Source: Prunella strophiata (Eukaryota > Chordata > Aves > Passeriformes > Prunellidae). From it: a stretch of 64,000 nucleotides of DNA. The stretch is from contig JAZBQD010000015.1 of assembly GCA_036583965.1 (NCBI GenBank), positions 83,773,309 to 83,837,308 on the forward strand. Direction: 5' to 3'. The position numbers and the translations under genes were made by a program. Of this stretch, positions 52,972-61,982 are shown in pieces. Within the stretch, counting starts at the first letter, position 1, and the number at the start of each line of letters is the position of its first letter. Under the pieces are notes generated by a model. That model saw only the letters and a list, made by a program, of their open reading frames with translations. It was not told the origin of the DNA and ran no database searches.

Positions 52972-55900
52972 CTGGATTGCCATTTAAGAAATAAATTAAG
53001 TAAACTAATTCAAAAAGAAACCCAAAATACACTATACCATATTTTATAATACCATCAAGTGATGGAAAGACTTAAAAATCTGAGATATGAAACTTTGAGG
53101 TGAGGAAAGACAAAGCTGTAGAGAACATAAACCTTGCTCCTCATTCTGTGCTATGTTTGTGAAATACACATAAAACAGAGCTTCTCAAGAAAAGTAATTT
53201 GTTTGAGTTGGTTTTTGTTTGTTCATTTGATGTGTTGTTTGGGGTTTTTTTAACCTGTAGGACAAAATTGGATGCAAGTTAAAGATAAGTAATTCTAAGG
53301 AAAGAACTGCTCTGTTTTATTTTTGTGTATACTGCCAATACAATGAATAGGCAAGTGATTTACAGAAATGTTTAACTGCCATTCACATACATCTTGGAAG
53401 TACAGATTATCATCAATGGATGCACACTTGCATTATAAAATTGTTACAGTGCTGCTCAGCACAACGAAAGATAAAAAAAAATTAGGTAAGCACAAATTAT
53501 AATAATAAAAATGACAGCATTTGATAAGTTACTACTGCATTTCACATACTTGCCACAACAGTAAATATTCCTTTCTTTTTAAAAGTGACAATGCAGGAAG
53601 GAGAAACATGATTTTCAGGTTTCTCATTTGACCTGAATCACTTTGTTTTAACAGATTATAATGTATTTATCATATAAAAGCTTTATGCTACAATGCACAT
53701 TTCTAACACTCCTCTCTTTTCTAAGTTTCCTCAGGTACACTTCCAGTGATCATTATACATGCAGATAAAGAACAACCAACCTTTTCACATAATATAGTTA
53801 CCATGCTACAAGGAATTAATTTACTTTTATTATGTTATGAGTATCCAAAAATTGTTAAAATAACGTGAAATGCTAATTATGTTGTTAAGACTAGTGCAAA
53901 GATCAGGGAAATGTCAAACCAAGATATAACCTTAAGAAATACAGTGCTGCATACACTTTTAAATATATACCATACTTTGTAAAATTAGGGGAAAAAAGCC
54001 CATTACATGATTGAGAAGATACCCAGTGTTTGTTTCAGAGTAAATTAAATACTTTCAACCATGCCAGTATCATTTGGCACAGAATAACTTAATTTGATTC
54101 AATTGTTTTGGTCCCGACATAGTTTGTATATTACTGCTTTTGTACTAGCAACAAACTACCAAGATACCAAAAATTGTCCCTTCACCACCCTCCCAAAAGT
54201 TTACAAACAAGATATAAAAGCTGATGTTAATTGTTACATAAATAAATCAATCTCAAAACAGTTGGACCAACTGTGAAGATAATTTGTAAAAAGCAGAACT
54301 TGATCATGTGAGACATTTCAGCAGATTGCTGTTTACAGAAAGAAAAATATAAAGACTTTTCTTCCTCACCCAGTGTCACCAAGCCTTATTTATTAAACTG
54401 CCCATTCCTTTTAATGTGATGACACAGCAAGCACTGGATTACAAATCCTGCTGGATTCTGGAGTCTCTAGTGACTAAGAAAAGGGAGGATAAATTGCCAG
54501 TTTTGTGACCATGTACAGATTAAAAAATATTTAAGAATCTTACTGCTTTTTTCACGTGGTGTATTCAAACAAAAATAAACACTTACCTGACTCTTCAGTG
54601 TACATCAGTGTGGTTCAGTCAAGACACCACCAACACATGTAAGGATGTTGTGATGGAGCTGAAGCCAGAACTCTAAAGGATCTGTATGTCACAGGATGTA
54701 AGGAAGAAATATGTAAACTTTTATATAGCCACTGTATGGCACATTCATGGGGTATAGCAATGTAGAATCTAGTAACTCAGAACATACAGCAGTACATACT
54801 GCTAAAGAAAACAGCATTTCTGGTCATTTATTTTAGTATATTAAGGTAAATTCCCAACACATTTCCCACAACATAAAGTAAAAGCTGTATTGAAAAACTC
54901 AAACAAAGCCTCAACTCATTAAGGTTTCTAAGACAAGAAATAAAAATTAGGTATTGCCAAAATTAAAGTTAAATTGCCAAAATCAAAGTTGCCTTGGTAA
55001 CCTTAATCTCACTGGTTTTTGTATATCTACTCTGCTCTCTAAAGAATAAAGCAAGGCTAATGAAGCACTACCCATTGTACAAACTGAATTTCAAAAGGAT
55101 CACAGGGAGCAGAAATTTGCATACAGGCAAATCAGGCAATTCAAGATATTGCAAGTGTACCCACCCACACAGATGAGTGCTTGGCTTTTTGACCTGTATT
55201 GAGAGTTCTCTCAATTTTTTTTTTTGTGATTTTGTTTTCTTTTCAACACTCAACAATTTTTGGGTTTCATTTTTGGAATCAAAATACTTAAGAAGTTAAA
55301 ACATTAATGTCAGATTTCACAATGGGGAATTATACATACACACCAAAACCCTCTGATGCTTGAACTAATTGTCATTTGAGTAATGACAGCAATAGTAAAT
55401 AGAAGTGATTGTGCACCCTGTTAATTTAATGCTGGTTCACACATCTGAGACTAAATCCGTCTGTCCACTTCAGACCAAACTGTGGCCCAAGATATTCTCA
55501 TTTTCTGAGACTACCCATTATTTTACTATTTGCTCACTTTGCCATGATCCATTATCCCTTTTCCTAACATTTTCTGCCAAATTCTGCTTAAGTTCATCTC
55601 CTCATCTCGTTTTTATCTCTGGCAACAGCTCACAGGTTTTCCAGTCTCACTGGTGATTAGTATCCAATATCTTTTATATGCTGCCTACAAATTAATTAAA
55701 AATCTTTGCAAGCCAGGTGCCAAAGGAAACTGGCAAGTTTTCCTAGTTCCTGTCCCTGCCTCCCTAAAACAGTCTGTCACAATTAGCTTCCTGCAGTAAG
55801 GTATTGTCATTGTTCACTGCATTTTTCAGAGACATTGAAAAGGCCAAATCTGAACAGATTTTTCCATCAGGAATGTGACCGTTCAATTGTTCTAACAGAA

Positions 55901-56928
55901 GACACCTCCTGAAAAATGCTTATATATTTCCTTCAAATCATGGACTATTAGGGCTTTTTAAATAAAAGGTATCCACAGTCTTGCAGATTCCACTTGAAAA
56001 CATTATGATCAGAAAGTTTTCCCCATATGCCTTTTAGAAAATTGATCAAATCATTTTGGTTGATTTGCATGTCTGACATCATTAAATGTCCAAAAAGAAA
56101 TCAGAAAGAGACTAAACCCTTGGGTCAAAATAGATCTAAATTGAATATTGAACCTGGATGGTCATCATGAAGAGTATTACAATTCTGGTGTTACTCCAGT
56201 CACATTGACATAAAGTTAAAGCCAGAAAAGCTTCAGACATGAAGCATCCTTCAGCTTTGACATTCTCAGCAATATAGCATCCCCAGCCCCAGCAACACAA
56301 CAACAAAATGGTAAGGTCTTCCTCAAAATAGTCCTCCTTGTATGAAGCAAGGATCTCTACCTCTTGCAGATGGAAATAAAGCTTCACTTGAGATGAAGCA
56401 ACACTTGACAGAGGAAGATAGACTTGCTGCTACCAACTTAACAGGGCAGAATTTCCTTTTAAACAGCCAGTTATCCAACCAAGCAATTATCAATTACCAA
56501 AATGAGCCCATCAGAAACTCAAATCAACCTAAGAAGTATTCAAAACCCAAGCATTTCATCCTGTCCTGTCATCCAGATTTCCTGCACTGAATGTTGCCTT
56601 CTTTTCTCCTCTACCTACGTTAAGAGCTGCTCGACTGCAAGCACAATGCAGCTGCCACATCCCAGCCCACCTACTGCCATGGAAAGATGGGGATGCTTGT
56701 TGAGTGCCTCCAAGCAAACTCTAAGAAGTCCCTAATCCTTCCTCCCTGCCCTTCAAATCACCGTTCTAATCTATCTTAATGAGTTTTAAAGCCTTCTTCC
56801 ATCAATTAAAGCAAGTTTACTTGTATGTACACTTCTATTAAGCGAATATTTAGCACTGAAAGAGAAAAAAAAGAAAAATAATGAAAAAAAATCTCACATC
56901 TTGCATTCAGTACAGTTAGAAACAGTAC
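52972..56928 (-). other. Proposed intron of minus-strand gene
   Basis: Begins GTACTG (minus strand) and ends in the acceptor of the 52.9 kb exon. It contains a separate splice-bounded segment (54,587-54,681) that does not fit the reading frame, and an open but unsupported minus-strand stretch near 56.14-56.39 kb. Confidence 0.3.
54587..54681 (-). other. Exon-like segment, stops in all frames
   Basis: Excellent minus-strand acceptor (TTTCTTCCTTACATCCTGTGACATACAG) and consensus donor CAG|GTAAGT bound 95 bp. Each frame contains a stop. The longest open part reads PLEFWLQLHHNILTCVGGVL. It could be a non-coding or poison exon of the surrounding minus-strand transcript, or an exon of a separate non-coding RNA. 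Confidence 0.3.
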
Positions 56929-57002
56929 CTGTGCTTGCACAGATGCTTGCAGACCTCGATCCATTCCTTAGTTGTATTAAAAGCCACAGCTTGTTGCAGT
57001 AA
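56929..57002 (-). CDS. Proposed coding exon, unidentified minus-strand gene
   Basis: 74 bp with acceptor …TTTGCTCTGGTTTTAAG and donor CACAG|GTACTG. It starts in phase 0, matching the 3' end of the exon at 59,670-59,808, and leaves two bases (AG), matching the one-base start at 52,971. It encodes LLQQAVAFNTTKEWIEVCKH then LCKH. Amphipathic and helix-like, suggesting an alpha-helical repeat or HEAT/TPR-like fold, which is inference only. Confidence 0.45.
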
Positions 57003-59669
57003 CTTAAAACCAGAGCAAATACATTAATCTAAAATAGAAGAAAGACATTTATCCACATTAAAGTTATTAACATAAATGTTCAACCTTAACTCCTATGTAG
57101 TTTTAAAGTATTTTGTGGTTATTTAAGCAATATGAGGCCAAATTTGGCTGAGATGCACAGCATTTAAGAAGGAAGAGCAATTATTGATTATGAAGACATA
57201 ATTTGACCATGGGGACTCTGGCAGTAAATCCAAGGTTAGCTCAGCCCTAAGAATGCTTAGTGCACTCGAAGTGTCAGAACAAAAACCAAAACAAACCAAA
57301 ACATGATAACAAGGAACTCTCAAAGATTTTAAACCACAATTAAAAATGAGTTAGCAAAATATGCACTTGCAGTGGAGGTACTTTGTTGTGAATTATGGAG
57401 CAAATGAAAAATATTGAAGGAACAGATGCTTTGGAATACCCAAGCTTCAAAGTATTATTTTTAGTGGCAGACAACACACTTTACATGTCCATTTTCTTCT
57501 AAGCACATCTGCTGACAGTCTAAATTTGGTCTGGAGAAAGTAGTGGCAGGAGGTTGCAGGTTTTGCACAGAGGATTTCTGTTTAAAGGGAAATGCAATTG
57601 AGACCACTAACCCCTTCTTGTAAAGGTTTAATATAAAATAACTGAACTTCACAGCAACTTCTGAACTCTTTTTTTTTTTTTAAGATTTAAAATTCAATTT
57701 GTACATTGCTTTCCACTAACCAGTTAGGCTTTCATGTAGGTTAAAAGCTACAACAAGCATATTGTACCAAGTAACATTAGCAATTACAGTGAGACCTTGA
57801 TACTAAGTTAAACACAAGCTTAGTGCTAAGAAGAAGTGTTTAAAACTATTTCAAAAACTATCCCCACAGCCAGCAGGAAGGCTCTTATTGTATCAGTTCC
57901 ACAAGCACAAGGAATCAGCAGACAACAGTTCCTTATAATTTTAGAGTAAAGCTTCCTTTAATGGAATGAAACATCTAAAAAACATTAGCAAGTTGAAATT
58001 TCTTAGGTTTTTTTTTATTGTTTCTTCTGCACCTCAAAAATGTACAGAACTAGCATGGTGTTAAATAAATATTTAGAAAGGTTTCCTTTGCTCACATTTA
58101 TCACAAAAATGTAAGCAATATTCAGAAAAAATATAAATATTTATAATTCCACAATACTACCAAGAGCTAAAAAAATTGTTAAGTATTTAACCTCTTAGAT
58201 TTTTTACTAGGAAGCTAAAATTAAGTAAACTTTCTGTATGTTAACAATGAATAGTAAGTTATAATCTTCAAAATTCCTCGCCTCCACACATAATGGAAAT
58301 TGTAAAAAGAGCATCTCAGGAAACCCAGTCCCAGGTTTTCTCACTACAGTTGTAAGGAAGATGGATTTTTGATCCCCATGCCTCCCACCCAAAAGGATGA
58401 AAATACTCATTCATAATGTTTTAATAAAAAGCAGTTCTTTCACTTAAAAACCAAGTTTGTATAAGCACTCATAATTTTTTTTCACTGCTGTAGTCATCTC
58501 TGTTTTGAAATACTGTGAATTTCAATTGTCCTTCCATGTGCTTTCCTTCCTATCCCCTTAAAGACTGCAGCTTTGTTCTTGGCTTACAGTCAATCAAGGG
58601 CACACTGTAAATCATTGTGAAGCAAATAAAAAACCTGTTTTGCTTTTAGTTCTAAAAATTGCCGTTTTCTCAATTCCTTTTCCTCCAGAAATTCTGCTAT
58701 AACCTTTTGAAAAATTCTATCTTCTGCCTTGTGAAGCAGTAAAAACCTCAGAACAAGCCCATGTATCCCAAAGACAACAAAGGCATTAAAACTAGACAGT
58801 GTAACAAGTAATGCAATCTAAACCTTTCCCTCAAAACCCTTCATAATCTAATCTGAACCCTACATCACAGAAGAGATTCCTGGCTACAACCACAGGACTG
58901 CCCTGTCATTCCACATTCCTAACCTTGCCTGTCTCCTCACCTGACCACTGCCACAAACCCCAGGGCACACCCATGAGCCATCACCTTATTTCCCAATCAC
59001 CTGTTCTTTCACTTGGCCATACTGAGCAATCAGAAACAAAGCAGCAGTTCAACCCACAAAGCAAGAATTTGGTTTATATCCCAGCAGCATCCAGGGAAAC
59101 CTTGCTAAAATCAATGAATCACTGCAACCACCTGCAATACTGAATGGTTAAACAGAAAAATGCCCAGACTACCTTTGTGCACTATCATTCAAGATTTTTA
59201 CCTACAGACATGAAGGTGAGCACTAAATGCATAGTTTTATGGAGGGCAAAGCACTTGAAATTACTAACAGAAGCATTATTTAAGCAATCAGGAAAAAAGG
59301 TGTAATTGGTACAAAAATGACATTTGTAGTTAATGCAAAGGGGAACAGAACTAGAATACTGGAACAATGCCCTTTTGTGATTTAGGACATAGATTATGCT
59401 AATTAAGGTTTTTCATTAATAAATGGAGATAATATTTAGCTATTAGAAATGTCGAGCTAAAAGGCATTTACCTAGATAGAAGTACCTTCATAGTAATGCT
59501 GAGTCATTAAAAAGCTACTAATACTGCTAGAAATTGCTAGAATATGATGGTCAACTACTCACAGAAATATTCATAAACCAAAATAGAAAATGAGACAGAA
59601 TTTTGCAGAATGAACATCATCAAAATGTGAACATTTACAACATATTTTTATAATTTTTACAGTTCTTAC
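57003..59669 (-). other. Proposed intron of minus-strand gene
   Basis: Begins GTAAGA on the minus strand and ends AAG at 57,003. No repeats or other genes recognised. Confidence 0.3.
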
Positions 59670-59808
59670 GTTTTCTTTGCTCAAACCAGCATGAAGATGC
59701 TTTACAGTAGCTTCTGATGATAGCATGTACAGTTCACACTGAAAGGCTCCAATACATTTTGCATTGACCAAAGTTATTTGCAGCAATAAGTTCAAGCTGA
59801 GGAGGCAA
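59670..59808 (-). CDS. Proposed coding exon, unidentified minus-strand gene
   Basis: Strong acceptor (TTTTATTTTTCACTCTCATCCAG) and donor AAAAC|GTAAGA bound 139 bp. The frame that links to the next exon is open for 46 codons and contains LLLQITLVNAKCIGAFQCEL and MLSSEATVKHLHAGLSKEN. It starts in phase 2. In the frame expected from the upstream segment (59,913-60,023, which ends in phase 0) this exon hits TGA after 24 codons. So either an alternative acceptor inside it (CAG before TGTGAACTG) is used, or the upstream piece belongs elsewhere. No family recognised. Confidence 0.4.
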
Positions 59809-59912
59809 CTGGATGAGAGTGAAAAATAAAACCTGACTTACTGGTAAAATCACTGTGTGGGCACATAACCATATCCTGACAATGCCAAGCAAGTGACATG
59901 AAGATTGCTTAC

Positions 59913-60900
59913 CTGCTCAGTTTCAGATGATGTGCACTGAGATGAGGTTTCCTCTGATGGCTGTTTCTGTGCACCTTCCAAGCACTTTATAAAGTGATCT
60001 AAAAGCACTTTCACAGATGAAGCACTGGTAGGTTTCTTTTATCCACCTGTGATTTTCAATGATTTTCCATTAATATCTACTCAGTCATGTGACAATAAAC
60101 ACATTTAAAGCCATGCTCCATATCATAACCTTTTAAATGGATTTTCTCAGCATCTTTCTGCTCTGGTGCTACATTCCACACACTCAGAAATGCTGCTTTC
60201 TCTCAGAACCCAGCTTTAAGGCACAAGCATCTTCCATAGGCTGAGTTAAGCCTTTAGATCCAGCTTTCAGCTGATTTTCCTATGATGTTTACACCTTGAT
60301 TAAGCCTTAGGGGCTTTTAATTTCCCCAGCAAATGTCTGGGTTCTAACACTGGAAACATGACAGATGCTAGGAGGAATAGACTGGGTTTATCTGTTCTTT
60401 CTCTTGGAATATGGAAGAGAAGTCAGCACTGCAGGGTTCCTCGAGTTGAAAATAAGCTGCTACTTGTCCAAACAAAGTGTTAATTTCACAGGAGTGAGAC
60501 ACATGAGGATTATGCTTGGGCTCATGTCACAACAGCAAGGACTCTTATTTTAAGGCATCTGATGCACATGCAACAAGAGAGCAATTTTTTGCAAGACTTT
60601 CTTTGTTTTCATTCTTTTCGTCTCCAATGCTATATAACTCATTTTTACCTTGGTCCATTTTAGGGCAGCCTGAAATTTGACACAGCATATCAGTTTCACA
60701 GATTTGAGCCAGGTGTCTCCTGATCTTACTTTTGATCCTGCTTGTGAAATGGCAGAGCTTGCACCTATGTATCTCCACCAGAAATATTTCCACCAGACCA
60801 GGCAATCTGGGATTCAAAATCTTCAAGCAGAGCAGCATACAGCTGGGATGTTGTGATGTCCTCACGGTGATGTGTGGGTTCATTAACAGAACACATCAAC
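59913..60900 (-). pseudogene. Broken zinc-finger coding sequence (C2H2/C2HC-like)
   Basis: Minus-strand coding-like sequence in shifting frames. First (about 60,795-60,895) it reads EDITTSQLYAALLEDFESQI and then a stop. In another frame at 60,700-60,770 it gives HRCKLCHFTSRIKSKIRRHL, a Cys-x2-Cys-x12-His-x4-Cys finger with the last His replaced by Cys, followed by CQISGCPKMDQGKNELYSIG. After a gap with stops comes EHGFKCVYCHMTE then a stop (about 60.1 kb), and YQCFICESAFRS (about 60.02 kb). A last open piece (to 59,913) reads SSVKVLLDHFIKCLEGAQKQ and ends in a perfect donor, CAG|GTAAGC. Several stops and frame changes interrupt it. It may be a decayed part of the minus-strand gene downstream or an unrelated zinc-finger relic. 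The parent gene is not recognised. Confidence 0.4.
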
Positions 60901-60925
60901 ATTTGTAGTTAAATTTGTTAATTTT

Positions 60926-61078
60926 CCAGAGTTGCAGTTGGTTAGAACATGGAGCTGGTAACACCAAGGTGGTGGGTGCAATCCCCATAAGGGACATTTA
61001 CTTAAGAGCTGGACTCGAGGATCCTTGTGGATCCCTTCCAACTCAGAATAGTCTGAGAAGCTGTGAAAAGCCAATAAA
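60926..61078 (+). repeat. tRNA-Ile-derived SINE with CR1-like tail (TguSINE1-type)
   Basis: The head matches a tRNA-Ile. The A-box region 'gttgcagttggttagaac' and B-box region 'gggtgcaatcccc' are in the right order and spacing, with 'aacaccaaggtggtgg' resembling the anticodon-to-variable part. The tail 'gagctggactcgaggatcct', 'tggatcccttccaactcaga' and 'atagtctgag' matches CR1 3' ends. This chimaeric layout is that of passerine TguSINE1, mobilised by CR1 enzymes. The tRNA part is diverged, with no intact cloverleaf expected, so it is not a functional tRNA gene. Confidence 0.8.
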
Positions 61079-61110
61079 CAAAAGAGTTAAAATCCACTTC
61101 ATGATTTTGA

Positions 61111-61277
61111 GTGTCTTATCCAAAGTCTGGGGAGCAACAACATCCAGATTCAGATTGCAGCCCTACGGATGTCTGCAGATTTTATGACTATCTCAAAGAA
61201 GTGAGGGTCCTGCATGAGAAAAATGATGCCATAAATGACTGCTCAAATCACCTGCTGAAATTAAAAACGAAATACAG
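61111..61277 (+). other. Protein-like open segment upstream of CpG island, unproven
   Basis: The frame is open from a stop at 61,108 to a weak donor-like site (AATACAG|GTTAGC). It encodes PTDVCRFYDYLKEVRVLHEK and NDAINDCSNHLLKLKTKYR, which look like a charged helix. No acceptor or ATG is convincing. On the opposite strand the same place carries a strong branch-point/acceptor-like string (CTAACCTGTATTTCGTTTTTAATTTCAG, plus-strand end near 61,253), which argues that the plus-strand reading may be coincidental. Confidence 0.2.
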
Positions 61278-61523
61278 GTTAGCAACGTTATGGCATTTCT
61301 GTATTAAGTTTGTAACAGCTCCTGTTAGGCAGCAGTGATCTTAAAGCGAATACTCATTTTTAAAGGCGAGAACGCTGCTGAGAACCCTGCACGCTCCAGC
61401 CCAGGAGGCACCACCAGGAGCGCCGCGTCCGGCCCGAGCCGCACCGACCCCTTCCCCGCAGCCCGGCACAGCCCGGCCGAGCCTGGAAAGGCAAATTAAC
61501 CGGAGCCACGTCCCTTCAACAGG

Positions 61524-61765
61524 ACCACAGAATTACAGAACGCCGTGGGTTGGAAGGGACCTTAAAAAAATCACCCAGTTCCAGCCCGCTGCCATCGGGC
61601 AGGGATACCCTTCCACTGGAGCAGGCTGCTCAGAGCTCCGGCCGAACCTGACTAGAGCGCTCCCAAGCATGGGGCATCCACAGCTTCTCTGGGGAACGTG
61701 CTCCTCTGTCCCAGGGCCCTCACGGCGAAGAGCTCCCTCCCAGCACCTCATCCAACCCCTCTGAT
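61524..61765 (-). repeat. CR1 LINE 3' end inside the CpG island, antisense
   Basis: Begins 'accacagaattacagaacgc', then 'cgtgggttggaagggacct', 'cagcccgctgccatcgggca', 'ggagcaggctgctcagagct' and 'tggggcatccacagcttctc', and ends near 'cagcacctcatccaacccct'. These are CR1 3' blocks in reverse orientation. It sits about 180 bp upstream of the proposed start codon. Its high CpG content makes it blend into the island. Confidence 0.9.
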
Positions 61766-61944
61766 TCCCGGCGGGATCCATTCCCGCAGGATCCATCCTC
61801 GCCACCGCCCCCACAGGCGGGGTGTGGGGGGGCGGAGCCTGCGCCGCGCTCCCGGCCCCGCGCGCGGGGTTCACTTCCGGCCCCGCGTCTCCCCCGCCCC
61901 CTCCCAGCGGCGGCGGCGGCAGCGAAGGAGTTCGGAAGTTCAAA

Positions 61945-61982
61945 ATGGCCGCCGCGGCCGAGCCCGAGCAGCGACCGCCCGA
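61945..61982 (+). CDS. First coding exon of an unidentified plus-strand gene (5' end only)
   Basis: The ATG at 61,945 is in strong Kozak context (A at -3, G at +4) and follows a CGGAAGTT element and a CGG-rich 5' leader. Twelve codons encode MAAAAEPEQRPP. A further GA lies before a consensus donor, CCCGA|GTAAGG at 61,983, giving a phase-2 intron. Reading through would meet TAA at once, consistent with splicing here. Alanine-rich starts of this kind are common among housekeeping proteins, so the peptide does not name the gene. The alternative is that the exon is entirely 5' UTR with a later start codon. The remaining exons lie beyond the window. Confidence 0.6.

Noticed and set aside
56136..56387. 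Minus-strand open segment as a further exon of the gene chain
   Set aside because: Reading parts look protein-like, but none of the available acceptors gives the phase needed after the 57.0 kb exon and no good donor follows.
60926..60998. Functional tRNA-Ile gene
   Set aside because: The arms are degraded and the sequence runs directly into a CR1-type tail, so it is the head of a SINE.
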